Virus record (IMG/VR): IMGVR_UViG_3300037321_000128
Coordinates: 1-38,213 of that record
Source of the DNA: a virus
Direction: 5' to 3' (one strand)
Length of the DNA: 38,213 nucleotides
Positions 23,532 through 30,062 of the stretch are shown here, piece by piece. The translations under genes and the position numbers were made by a program. The notes beneath the pieces were generated by a model. That model made no database searches and was not told the origin of the DNA. It was given only the letters and a program-made list of their open reading frames with translations. Every line of letters starts with the position of its first letter. Within the stretch, counting starts at the first letter, position 1.

Positions 23532-23806
23532 AGAGGAATTTCCTCTTCTTCAGGCTCGCCCCTTTCTTCGATGCCGCCTCGGTTCATGCTCCAGTCAGGC
23601 ATCTCCTCGCCCCAACATTTATGCTTGGTGTAGTAGCGTGTGATCGCGGCATTGCATTCTGGATGGTATCTCGCTTGGAAGAAGTCGCCTTCCCACACGC
23701 CAGACGTATAGACGGACGGCGTGCCTGCTTCGATGCTTTCCCCGCACCATCCGCACCATTTTGCGGAGCGAGTTTTTTTTACGGGTGTCTCTCGGTGGAA
23801 GCTCAT
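23477..23806 (-). CDS. Cassette 9: small zinc-binding protein (109 aa)
   Basis: ATG 23806 lies 34 bases left of the attC9 R''. Residues C18 and C21 (KWCGWCG) with H48 and C51 (RYHPEC) form a CxxC...HxxC zinc site, then comes an acidic tail (GEPEEEEIPLAN). Small phage and cassette proteins with this knuckle are common, but their substrates are not known. The last residues lie in attC8. Confidence 0.72.
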   Translation of the reverse strand: MSFHRETPVKKTRSAKWCGWCGESIEAGTPSVYTSGVWEGDFFQARYHPECNAAITRYYTKHKCWGEEMPDWSMNRGGIEERGEPEEEEIPLANACLSHGDESASPPSR

Positions 23807-23839
23807 ATTGATTCGGTGGTTTTAGATTATTCGGAAGAT

Positions 23840-23928
23840 CGCTAACAAGGCGAGGATGGACGACGCCGTTGAAGGCGTCTGATTAAAGTGGAGTTTGATT
23901 GCGGCGCGCCATCTCTTCAGCGTTCATC
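23840..23928 (+). repeat. attC: attC9, last site of the array
   Basis: R'' CGCTAAC plus AAG; GAG[G]ATGG pairs with CCATCTC; core GCG/TT at 23922. To the right no further R'' complementary to the next start (GTTCATCC) is seen before the RusA gene, so the array ends here. Confidence 0.88.
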
Positions 23929-24191
23929 CAAGGAATTTCTGGACTTCCGGCCGCAATGTAGCCTTCTGCGGCTAGTCCGTTTTCGCTGGCCAGCGTCTGC
24001 GCCTCGGTTATCCATTCCTGGAGCGTCATGAGCATTTCAATGTCCCATGAACATCGGTGCCCGTGTTCGTTGAGCGTGTAGGCGCGGTCACTGAGTTGGA
24101 GGATTAAAACTCGCGGGAATGTTAGGCTTGCGACTCGCGCCACCTGGCCAATCCGCCAAGGCCGAATGTGGGTTTCGTTTGGGAGGGTCAT
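23883..24191 (-). CDS. 102-aa protein at the right end of the array
   Basis: ATG 24191 lies 3 bases after the RusA-like gene stop. The sequence has PWRIGQVARVASLTFPRVLILQ, then RCSWDIEMLMTLQEWITEAQTL. The C-terminus (…MARRNQTPL) crosses into attC9. It is either the phage gene that marked the original insertion point or a tenth cassette that lost its attC. No family is recognised. Confidence 0.68.
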   Translation of the reverse strand: MTLPNETHIRPWRIGQVARVASLTFPRVLILQLSDRAYTLNEHGHRCSWDIEMLMTLQEWITEAQTLASENGLAAEGYIAAGSPEIPWMNAEEMARRNQTPL

Positions 24192-24194
24192 AGG

Positions 24195-24542
24195 TCATGG
24201 GTGGAGGTACACTTCGAGGCGTGGATTCTTGGGATCGGCGAGCATCTGCGGTGAGGCCGACATGGTGAGGCGGTGGTCGTCGATGCGGAGGGCGTCGGCG
24301 ATGCCATCGCGGTAGGCTTTGAACGATGCGCCGGCGTTGTCGTCGTCGCGGTGGCGGAGGTCGGGAAAATAGAAGAGCAGGGTGTAGGATCTGATCTGTG
24401 GGGCTGGCTGGCCTCCGAGTGCGGCGAGGGTGATCACTTTGGCGCGGTGGCGGTGTACCTTGGTTTGCTTGGCCTTTGCCCGCCAGTGGCTGCGGGCGTT
24501 TGGGGAAAGGCGCTTGTGCGGCAGGGGCAGGATGATGGTCAT
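24195..24542 (-). CDS. rusA: RusA-type Holliday junction resolvase
   Basis: ATG 24542 gives 115 aa, the normal RusA size. The family pattern is present: PLPHKRLSPNARSHWRAKAKQ at the N-terminus, then the acidic cluster RDDDNAGASFKAYRDGIADAL and IDDHRL carrying the metal-binding aspartates. It resolves branched DNA during phage replication and recombination. It lies directly upstream of the integron in the early operon and starts in ATGA overlap with the 109-aa gene. Confidence 0.86.
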   Translation of the reverse strand: MTIILPLPHKRLSPNARSHWRAKAKQTKVHRHRAKVITLAALGGQPAPQIRSYTLLFYFPDLRHRDDDNAGASFKAYRDGIADALRIDDHRLTMSASPQMLADPKNPRLEVYLHP

Positions 24543-24868
24543 GCGGATCGGCGGATGAGTTCGGGAGCGTGGAGTTTGCGGGCGAGGGCGGCGCGGCGGT
24601 GGCGGATCCAGCGGGATTCCGGATCCTTGCCGGTGGTGTTCCGACGTCCGAGATCGGAGAGGGCGGCGAATGCTGTTTCGCGGGTGTAGTGTCGGACGGC
24701 CTTGTCGTGCTCCTGCTGCATTGCAGCCTCGATGCGGCTCCAGTGGTCGAGGCCGGTGAGAGGTGGGCGGGCTGCCGCCCCTGGTCGCGCCGTGTGGCGC
24801 TCCAGAGGTGGGGTTTCACGCTGCCCGGGCGGGCGGTGGTCGGTGATGCGGACTTTTGGGATTCTCAT
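24539..24868 (-). CDS. 109-aa basic protein of the early operon
   Basis: ATG 24868 and stop 24539 both lie in ATGA overlaps with neighbours. The N-terminal half is Pro/Arg-rich and probably disordered; the C-terminal half is helical (DHWSRIEAAMQQEHDKAVRHYTRE, then RWIRHRRAALARKLH). It could bind nucleic acid. No family is recognised. Confidence 0.68.
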   Translation of the reverse strand: MRIPKVRITDHRPPGQRETPPLERHTARPGAAARPPLTGLDHWSRIEAAMQQEHDKAVRHYTRETAFAALSDLGRRNTTGKDPESRWIRHRRAALARKLHAPELIRRSA

Positions 24869-25203
24869 GGTTTCTGGGATGGTGAGAGGTGTTTTGCCCG
24901 CAACGGCGGGAGGGTGGCGAGGGCGCGGGCGGTATCGAACAGGTCTTTCAGCTTCGGGGTGGGGGCGATGAGGATGTCGTTGGGAGAGCCTTTGGTGTTG
25001 CGGCAGGTGGTGAGGCCGGCGTTACCCGTGATGGAGGCAGCGTAGGCGGCGGATTCCAGCGCCATGCCGGTGGAAATGGCGATGCTGCCGAGGGTGCATT
25101 CCCCGCGGCTGGCGATGTCCGCCGCAACGTGCAGCTCTGCGAGGGTGCGGAGGCCTGCCTTCATTGCGAGCCGTGCGGCGGCGCGGATGTCATGGGGGTT
25201 CAT
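24865..25203 (-). CDS. 112-aa winged-helix-like early protein
   Basis: ATG 25203 is the coupled start; the longer frame to 25683 is not protein-like. Residues 20-80 read as a MarR-type winged helix (TLAELHVAADIASRGECTLGSIAISTG, then ESAAYAASITGNAGLTTC). It may regulate early transcription. It is coupled to both neighbours by four-base overlaps. Confidence 0.65.
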   Translation of the reverse strand: MNPHDIRAAARLAMKAGLRTLAELHVAADIASRGECTLGSIAISTGMALESAAYAASITGNAGLTTCRNTKGSPNDILIAPTPKLKDLFDTARALATLPPLRAKHLSPSQKP

Positions 25204-25484
25204 AGGATGGAGAGGGAAGGGAAATAACGGGAGTGGAGGGCGCGGGCATGGCGGGCCTTCCCGTAGTTCATCACCGCTGCGAGGATGCAGATGGTGAGGA
25301 CGACGAGGCCGATGGGGATGGCCGCCGGCGGGTTGGGGAGGGAGCGGGACAGCAGGGCAAGGATCACGCCGGAGTTGAGCACGGCGAGCAGGAGGCAGAA
25401 TCCAGCGGTGAAACGGTGGAAATGGTAGGCGCTGCGGAGCTGGCGCTCTTTGCTGGGGAACTCGTAGGGAGTGGGATGGGTCAT
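25200..25484 (-). CDS. Small membrane protein (94 aa)
   Basis: ATG 25484. There are two transmembrane helices, about residues 28-47 (GFCLLLAVLNSGVILALLS) and 56-74 (AIPIGLVVLTICILAAVM), with a short loop and basic termini. Early phage membrane proteins of this kind often act in superinfection exclusion, but nothing here proves it. Confidence 0.68.
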   Translation of the reverse strand: MTHPTPYEFPSKERQLRSAYHFHRFTAGFCLLLAVLNSGVILALLSRSLPNPPAAIPIGLVVLTICILAAVMNYGKARHARALHSRYFPSLSIL

Positions 25485-25510
25485 GGTTTCGTGGTGGTGG
25501 GGTTGGTGTT

Positions 25511-25723
25511 TTATGGAGATTTTTCGGAAGGTCCTTCGATCCATGCGTCCAGGTCGGTGCGCTTGATGCGGATGTTGTTCTTCCTGCCCTTGCCGGTGAT
25601 CTCCACCTCGCGGACGGGGAATTTACCGGCCTCGATGGCCTTGCGGATGCTGGTCTGGGAAAATCCGGTGTAGCGGGCGGCATCCGGGATGGAGAACCAG
25701 GCGGGGGTGATGGTGGTGCTCAT
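25511..25723 (-). CDS. xis: Excisionase / MerR-like HTH protein (70 aa)
   Basis: ATG 25723 in ATGA overlap with the upstream gene. The whole protein is a winged HTH of the helix-turn-helix_17 or Xis type: WFSIPDAARYTGFSQTSIRKAIEAG, then NNIRIKRTDLDAWIEG. In a phage with a tRNA-directed integrase this is the best excisionase candidate, though a transcription factor is equally possible by sequence. Confidence 0.72.
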   Translation of the reverse strand: MSTTITPAWFSIPDAARYTGFSQTSIRKAIEAGKFPVREVEITGKGRKNNIRIKRTDLDAWIEGPSEKSP

Positions 25724-26121
25724 CCGATTGTCGTGTGAGGGGACAGGGGGTCGGCCACATGGCGGAGTTCCTCCCACGTTTTCTGAGCGGACCACTCGCT
25801 GCCGCTTTTGAAGATGTGGTGCACTTCCGAGTTATCGGCATTGGTCGTTCCGATGACGAAGCGAGGGAAGGTCTGGAAGGGGGTTTCGATCATGTAGAGG
25901 AATTTCCCGTTCGCCCGCTCTGCGAGATGGACGATGCGGCGGACGTCGAACTCTCCCTGTATGAGCTTGCGGAGGCTTTGGGCGGCGGCGGATTCGCGGA
26001 ATTCGCCGCCGGAGTTGCGGTTTGTTGGATGGGCTGGCATGGTGGCTTTCGGTTGAAAATTGATATCGAGGCTTGGATCGTGGTCGGCGTGGCCGGGATG
26101 GTTGATGTAGTCCGGGTGCAT
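25720..26121 (-). CDS. 133-aa early protein
   Basis: The start may be ATG 26121 or ATG 26040; codon use supports the longer form. The C-terminal half has KFLYMIETPFQTFPRFVIGTT, then WSAQKTWEELRHVADP, an alpha/beta domain without recognised motif. It is the second gene of the leftward early operon and overlaps the excisionase-like gene by ATGA. Confidence 0.62.
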   Translation of the reverse strand: MHPDYINHPGHADHDPSLDINFQPKATMPAHPTNRNSGGEFRESAAAQSLRKLIQGEFDVRRIVHLAERANGKFLYMIETPFQTFPRFVIGTTNADNSEVHHIFKSGSEWSAQKTWEELRHVADPLSPHTTIG

Positions 26122-26193
26122 TTTGGAAAAATTCCCCCCGCCCGCATGGTGTCCCTGCCGTGTCCCAATTCGGCGGCGGGCGGGGGAGAGGGT

Positions 26194-26343
26194 TCAGGCC
26201 TTGGCCTTGGGCGGGGAGGCTTGCTCGGCGAGGTAGATTTCAAGGGCGCGTTTCGGCGTGGTCTTGAGCAGGTCGGCAAGCTGGAGGATGGCGACAAGGA
26301 TCTCGGTTTTCAGCGAGGAATAGGGCAGGGCGAGCGCGTTCAT
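26194..26343 (-). CDS. 49-aa first gene of the leftward operon
   Basis: ATG 26343 faces the repressor gene across a short AT-rich interval. The product is one amphipathic helical domain (SSLKTEILVAILQLADLLKTTPKRALEIYLAE) with a Lys/Pro tail. It occupies the place of cro in lambdoid switches, but no HTH is clear in so short a protein. It could be an anti-repressor or a coupling peptide. Below this, 25 or so bases before the next gene hold no other feature. Confidence 0.6.
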   Translation of the reverse strand: MNALALPYSSLKTEILVAILQLADLLKTTPKRALEIYLAEQASPPKAKA

Positions 26344-26432
26344 GTAGGGAGAAAACAACAAAATGTATTCCTTGTCAACACAGAAAGTATTTTTATGTTG
26401 TTTTTTTTCCTGCCTAGCGATACTTTTAGCCC
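26344..26432. promoter_or_regulatory. Divergent switch region between the repressor and early operon
   Basis: AT-rich in a GC-rich genome. A 9-bp inverted repeat AAAACAACA (26352-26360) / TGTTGTTTT (26396-26404) frames the interval and is a likely operator. Rightward, TTGTCA (26372-26377), 16 bp and TATGTT (26394-26399) make a reasonable sigma-70 promoter. Leftward, TTGACA overlaps the same bases but its -10 is weak. Confidence 0.6.
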
Positions 26433-26822
26433 ATGGAAATCACCCGGGACACCGTAAACGCATGGCTTGACGAGCATCGGAGAGACCGGGAATGGCTTGC
26501 TGCTCAATGCGAAGTGGGAGTGGCCGCAGTAGGGCATTGGCTGAATATGAAGGCGGAAAGCCCTCGTCCTATTCCATCCAAGGCGGTGATCGTGATCGAG
26601 AACCTGATGCGGATGGACGAAGCGCGGGAGACGGTAAGCAAGACGGCGCAAAACCTCGTGCTGGAATTTGAGAAGGAGGATTTCCGCAACATCTGCCAGG
26701 CGGCGGCGTCCGGGGGACAGGCTCCGGACGAATGGGCGGAGGGCAAGCTCGCGGATCTGGCGAGAATGGACGTGGAGGCCATCGCGGCGCGTCTCACGCG
26801 GGGAAACCGCAAATCATCCTAG
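26433..26822 (+). CDS. CI-like HTH repressor (129 aa)
   Basis: The only phage-backbone gene on the plus strand. An N-terminal HTH is visible (TVNAWLDEHRRDREWLAAQCEVG, then VAAVGHWLNM), followed by a segment ending in the family-type IPSKAVIVIENLM. The C-terminal part is a helical domain and carries no LexA/CI autoprotease motif, so induction would need an anti-repressor rather than RecA-stimulated cleavage. It lies opposite the early operon across a short operator-like interval and probably maintains lysogeny. Confidence 0.75.
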   Translation: MEITRDTVNAWLDEHRRDREWLAAQCEVGVAAVGHWLNMKAESPRPIPSKAVIVIENLMRMDEARETVSKTAQNLVLEFEKEDFRNICQAAASGGQAPDEWAEGKLADLARMDVEAIAARLTRGNRKSS

Positions 26823-26843
26823 GGCCATGGAAGGGAAGCGAGA

Positions 26844-27110
26844 TTAAATCTTAAATGGGTGCTTCCTGCGGTGTTCGAGGTAGCGGAACCGGCAAAGGTC
26901 GCTGGAATCAAACTTCCTGTAGATGGAATGGGGTTGGTTCAATGCCATTACGAATCGATCCCAAAGGCTTGGCTTCCAGTTGTCGCGCCAGAGTTGCCAG
27001 GCGATTGCTTCGCAGGCTTCCGCGAAATTTCGCTGCTCTTGTTCATAGTCCGCCTGGATCTCTGCCATGGCGTCTTTCATCAGGTGGATGTTTTGTGAAC
27101 TCATTGCCAT
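26844..27110 (-). CDS. 88-aa protein between integrase and repressor
   Basis: ATG 27110 or ATG 27104. The protein is helical and acidic at the N-terminus (NIHLMKDAMAEIQADYEQEQRNF) with WQLWRDNWKPSLWDRFVMAL in the middle and a basic end. It converges with the repressor gene. No family is recognised; control of integrase or exclusion are possibilities only. Confidence 0.62.
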   Translation of the reverse strand: MAMSSQNIHLMKDAMAEIQADYEQEQRNFAEACEAIAWQLWRDNWKPSLWDRFVMALNQPHSIYRKFDSSDLCRFRYLEHRRKHPFKI

Positions 27111-27128
27111 TGGTTTGGAATTTTAGGA

Positions 27129-28301
27129 TTAGGAAGCGGAGGAATTAAACCCCAGATCGGGGAGGGTGTCGATGGCGCGTTTGAGGGCGGCGTCGTGGTG
27201 GGTGTAGATGGCGTGTGAGGATGCGGTGGAGTGGCCGGAGAGCTTCTGGCGAACATCGGCGTGGATGTCTGCGGCGGCAAGCCATGAGACGAAGCTGTGG
27301 CGGAGGGAGTGGTAGGAGCGGGACGCCTCGATGCCGCCGGGGAGGGTGATGAGCGCGGGAACGCCGGAGCGTTTCATGATAGCCCGGAACTGGGTGGAGA
27401 GTGTGGGCGCGGATTTCCCGGAAAGCTCTGGGAAGAACTCCCCTTTTTTCCCTGAAACGTACGCGAGGAGCGGAGGGGTGAGGGGGATGCGTATCAGCTT
27501 GCGCGAGCGTTTGGTTTTGGTCGGGCGGATAACGATGTCGGTTTCCTCCAGATGGGCGGCGGTGAGGCTGGCAACGTCGCCAAGGCGAAGGCCCGTATGC
27601 GCCCCGAAAAGGATCATCCCCCGCCATTCTGGGATGGTGAGGGGATGGTCGAGCATGGCGCGGACTTCGGCGGTATCGAAGGGGGCACGCTCCTTGCTAT
27701 CGTCTTGGGGGAAGGGTTTGATGGCCGTGGCTGGATTCTTCGGGATCGTGCCGTCCTCCTGGGCTTGTGCGAGGACTCGGCGGAGGGCGCGAAGGTCGAG
27801 GTTGACAGTAGATCCTCGCAGTCCGGCGCCTTTCATCTTGCGCATGGCGTTCTCGATCTGGGTGCGGGTCAGATCGGCCACGCTCGCCTTCATAACTGCG
27901 GGGGAGAGGTATTGGGTAAAATGCCGCATCATGTCGTAGTAACCTCCTGCCGTCGAAGCGCTGACACGGTGGGTCTTTTCCTCGCACCATGTGGTGAGGA
28001 CTTCGGAAAGGGTCAGTATCCGGAAATCCGGATCGGACACGCGGCGCATCTCGTCAAGGAATTCGGAGGCCCGGTCGAGGGAGAGTCGTCCAGTCCGCGC
28101 GTCGGAGCTGACACGGGAGAGAATTTCCTCATACTTCCGCCCGTGATCCGTCTTGGCCTTCCGGTCTTTTGACTCGTAATCTGCTGCTATCCTTTCCGCC
28201 TCGCGGCGTTTCGTCTCCTTTGTCCCCCGCTTTTTCCGGGTTCCGTCGGTGCGATACCACTGGGCAATCCACTGCTTGCCATGCCAAAAAACCGTTGCCA
28301 T
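27129..28301 (-). CDS. int: Phage tyrosine integrase
   Basis: ATG 28301 gives 390 aa. The N-terminal arm-binding domain (residues 1-60) has the FWHGKQWIAQW start seen in many phage integrases; a SAM-like core-binding domain follows; the catalytic domain has HTGLRLGDVASLT (Arg), a Lys in the TKRSRK region, HSLRHSFVS (His, Arg), LSGHST (His) and YTHHD with the Tyr nucleophile. It lies right beside the tRNA-like attP. It differs clearly from IntI: it is longer and has no extra IntI segment. It should integrate the phage at the host tRNA. Confidence 0.93.
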   Translation of the reverse strand: MATVFWHGKQWIAQWYRTDGTRKKRGTKETKRREAERIAADYESKDRKAKTDHGRKYEEILSRVSSDARTGRLSLDRASEFLDEMRRVSDPDFRILTLSEVLTTWCEEKTHRVSASTAGGYYDMMRHFTQYLSPAVMKASVADLTRTQIENAMRKMKGAGLRGSTVNLDLRALRRVLAQAQEDGTIPKNPATAIKPFPQDDSKERAPFDTAEVRAMLDHPLTIPEWRGMILFGAHTGLRLGDVASLTAAHLEETDIVIRPTKTKRSRKLIRIPLTPPLLAYVSGKKGEFFPELSGKSAPTLSTQFRAIMKRSGVPALITLPGGIEASRSYHSLRHSFVSWLAAADIHADVRQKLSGHSTASSHAIYTHHDAALKRAIDTLPDLGFNSSAS

Positions 28302-28389
28302 GGGGGCGATAATGAGGGCGAAGAGAAGCTCCTACAAGCTGTTTTTTCGGAAAGGCTTGTTTGAAAGTCCCTTAAAGCAAGGGATTCAA

Positions 28390-28429
28390 TGGCTCCGGCG
28401 GTAGGGATCGAACCTACGACCTAGTGATT
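28390..28429 (-). other. attP: attP core: 3' end of a tRNA gene (probably tRNA-Asn)
   Basis: On the minus strand the bases form the end of an anticodon arm, variable AGGTC, T-arm GTAGG-TTCGATC-CCTAC, 3' acceptor CGCCGGA, discriminator G and CCA. The 5' half of the tRNA is absent. A U1-A72 type acceptor with discriminator G and AATCACT after the anticodon position fits tRNA-Asn. Phages that use tRNA attB sites carry just such a 3' fragment next to int. No 5' half means it is not itself a tRNA gene. Confidence 0.85.
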
Positions 28430-28482
28430 TGTCTTTTTGGTAAATTCCAAACCCTGAATGGATTTTGGAGGGACTGTCTCTT

Positions 28483-28541
28483 GATTGTGGGCTGCGATTG
28501 TGGGCTGTAAAGTTTTGTGGGATATGTTCACAAATGTTCAC
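28483..28541. repeat. Arm-type direct repeats next to attP
   Basis: GATTGTGGGCTG occurs at 28483-28494 and 28496-28507 (13-bp period). ATGTTCAC occurs at 28524-28531 and 28534-28541 (10-bp period). Tandem short repeats beside attP are typical integrase or excisionase binding sites. The rest of 28302-28537 shows no gene. Confidence 0.6.
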
Positions 28542-28906
28542 TTTTGAAGCGGATCGGCCTGGGCACGCATCCATTTGAGGTCGTTGCGGATCTCGAGGAG
28601 GATTTCGCGGTCGGAGCGGGCGTTTTTCTCCATGGTTTCCAGGCGGGTATGGTGGCGCACGATCTCTTCCTGGTTGCGGAGGATGGAGGGCAGGAGTTTT
28701 GCGTCGATGTCGTAGCGGAGGGCTTGGGCGATGAGTTTGCTTGCTTCCTGTTGAGCCTCCAGCTTTACGAGGTCCAGGGTGTGCCCGTCGAGGGTTTTGC
28801 TTTGGATGGCCCAGCCATACACTCCTCCGGCTGCTACACCTAGGAGGGCGAGGCAGACGGCTACGAGCTCAAATTTTGTTTTCAGGGACTGGATGATGGC
28901 AGGCAT
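28538..28906 (-). CDS. Membrane-anchored coiled-coil protein, end of the lysis block
   Basis: ATG 28906 gives 122 aa. One N-terminal transmembrane helix (about residues 14-34, ELVAVCLALLGVAAGGVYGWAI) is followed by a long charged coiled coil. This layout resembles an inner-membrane spanin or a lysis accessory protein. It comes four bases after the endolysin gene. Since a one-piece spanin candidate lies upstream, its role is open. Confidence 0.65.
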   Translation of the reverse strand: MPAIIQSLKTKFELVAVCLALLGVAAGGVYGWAIQSKTLDGHTLDLVKLEAQQEASKLIAQALRYDIDAKLLPSILRNQEEIVRHHTRLETMEKNARSDREILLEIRNDLKWMRAQADPLQK

Positions 28907-28910
28907 GGTT

Positions 28911-29558
28911 TCAGCGGAGGCGGTGGAAGTTGAGGATGCGGCGGGACTCTAGTTCTTTCCAGATGGCGGCGACGCCGATCTGGCCGCTGATTGCGGTGGA
29001 GGACCATTTTCCGTCAGATACGTATTTTCCACGGAGGTAGATGGAGGTGCCAGCCCATAGGTAGGGGGATGGGACGGTTTTCCGGTAGCGGAGGTAGCCG
29101 GTGCCGTTGTAGCGCTCTGCTGCGTAGAGGGTGTGGGTGAGGTATCTCCAATCGACGGCGGCGAGGTTGTCGTAGCGGAGGGCATCGGTGGCGCTTTCCT
29201 CCCATGTGAAGGGGGGTGCCCCTGTCTTTGGGTGACCCTTCGGAATCCATCGGGTGCGCCCGGAAAGGGGACTGCCTTCGTGGAGGTGGTGGCGGAATGA
29301 TCCGCCGGACTCCATGTTGTGGAGTGCGGCGATCACGTACCAGGGGACGGCGCTGCTGCGGTCAACGGCCTCGTAGCGCGGGCGGTGGAGGAGGATGCGG
29401 TTGACGATTGCGGCAGTCTGGGCGCGGTGGCGGGTGTTGGGGACGGCTTTTTCCCAGCGGTGGCGCTGCACGTCCAGCCATTGCGCCGGCGGCTCGGCGG
29501 CGGGGCATGGGGTGCAGGCGTGGGTTGCGAGGATCAGGATAAAAGCTTGGAGACGCAT
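28911..29558 (-). CDS. Endolysin (secreted muralytic enzyme)
   Basis: ATG 29558 gives 215 aa. An N-terminal signal sequence (MRLQAFILILATHACTPCPA) is followed by a lysozyme-superfamily type core: VPWYVIAALHNMESGGSFRHHL with the probable catalytic Glu in HNMES, GSPLSGRTRWIPKGHP, and PPFTWEESATDALRY. This pattern is shared by a family of phage peptidoglycan hydrolases. The signal suggests Sec export rather than holin-dependent release. It overlaps the holin-like gene by 25 bases. Confidence 0.83.
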   Translation of the reverse strand: MRLQAFILILATHACTPCPAAEPPAQWLDVQRHRWEKAVPNTRHRAQTAAIVNRILLHRPRYEAVDRSSAVPWYVIAALHNMESGGSFRHHLHEGSPLSGRTRWIPKGHPKTGAPPFTWEESATDALRYDNLAAVDWRYLTHTLYAAERYNGTGYLRYRKTVPSPYLWAGTSIYLRGKYVSDGKWSSTAISGQIGVAAIWKELESRRILNFHRLR

Positions 29559-29884
29559 AGGAGGGTCACGGTGTAGGATACGGCGGTGGCGAACCAGTAG
29601 TGGCGGACGGCGAAGGGGTGCATTCCGCTGGACAGGTCTTTGCGGAGGGTGCCGGATTCCGCGTATTCGGCGGCCTCCGGGAACACGAGAAGGCGGACGA
29701 TGGGAGCGCCTACGATGACGGTGGCGGCGAGGATGATGGCGTAGAGAATTTCGGCGAAAGGGGTGGAGCCTTCCAGGGTGGCATAGCGGACCATCAGGAG
29801 GATGAGGAGGACGATGGCGAGTCCTTTGTTCCAAAGGAGGAGGCCGAGGGTGCGGAGGCTGTCGAGGAATGCGGTGTGTTTCAT
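29534..29884 (-). CDS. Holin-like membrane protein (116 aa)
   Basis: ATG 29884. Three hydrophobic segments (about residues 14-34, 43-67 and 97-114) with a charged loop between the second and third. Position just before the endolysin in an overlapping arrangement supports a holin. Two 20-bp tandem repeats lie in its leader. Confidence 0.7.
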   Translation of the reverse strand: MKHTAFLDSLRTLGLLLWNKGLAIVLLILLMVRYATLEGSTPFAEILYAIILAATVIVGAPIVRLLVFPEAAEYAESGTLRKDLSSGMHPFAVRHYWFATAVSYTVTLLCVSKLLS

Positions 29885-29890
29885 TTGTGT

Positions 29891-29930
29891 TCAGTTTTCA
29901 GTTTTTCAATTCAGTTTTCAGTTTTTCAAG
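29891..29930. repeat. Two 20-bp tandem repeats in the holin leader
   Basis: TCAGTTTTCAGTTTTTCAAT and the same with a final G follow each other directly. Each unit itself contains the submotif TCAGTTTT. They are AT-rich and lie between the 41-aa gene and the holin start. Copy number could alter spacing or expression of the lysis genes. Confidence 0.85.
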
Positions 29931-29936
29931 GAAGGC

Positions 29937-30062
29937 TCATGGTCGCGTGGCGTAGATGACGACGGCGAGCATGATGGCGGAGACGATGAGCGAGCCGAGA
30001 AGGCTGGATGTATTGCGGACAGGCGGGCGGTATCCGTAGCTAAGGATCGGTTTGGTTTTCAT
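29937..30062 (-). CDS. 41-aa single-span membrane protein
   Basis: ATG 30062 overlaps the spanin-like gene stop. The product has a basic N-terminus (MKTKPILSYGYRPPVRN) and one membrane helix (SSLLGSLIVSAIMLAVVIYA). Its size and place fit a lysis regulator or a small holin or antiholin. It is too short for strong inference. Confidence 0.6.
   Translation of the reverse strand: MKTKPILSYGYRPPVRNTSSLLGSLIVSAIMLAVVIYATRP

Larger units (their letters stand above)
20333..23922. mobile_element. Integron cassette array: nine cassettes, nine attC sites
   Basis: Cassette limits (first T after G to the G of the next core): C1 20333-20859, C2 20860-21242, C3 21243-21540, C4 21541-21845, C5 21846-22188, C6 22189-22474, C7 22475-22837, C8 22838-23525, C9 23526-23922. 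Each cassette start (GTTCGAC, GTTCTCTC, GTTAGCGA, GTTCTGTG, GTTCTGC, GTTCTCC, GTTCTCTG, GTTCGTCTG, GTTAGCGA) is the reverse complement of the R'' box at its own right end. Every R'' is followed by AAG, and every attC ends in CG/TT. C1 carries a plus-strand ORF; C2-C9 carry minus-strand ORFs. Confidence 0.93.

Noticed and set aside
20779-23928. Regularly spaced similar elements that might suggest a CRISPR array
   Set aside because: The elements are imperfect palindromes of variable length (about 87-128 bases), separated by gene-sized cassettes, with R'' boxes matched to each cassette start. That is attC, not CRISPR repeats. No cas genes are present.
25735-26457. Plus-strand open frame of 240 codons across the early genes
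   Set aside because: It crosses the repressor-operator interval and three coupled minus-strand genes, and its sequence has no domain-like pattern.
28390-28429. A complete tRNA gene at attP
   Set aside because: Only the 3' half (T-arm, acceptor, CCA) is present; bases further upstream on the minus strand do not form the anticodon or D arms.
28386-28574. Minus-strand 62-codon frame over the attP region
   Set aside because: It reads through the tRNA 3' end and the arm repeats; the product is not protein-like and the DNA features explain the sequence.
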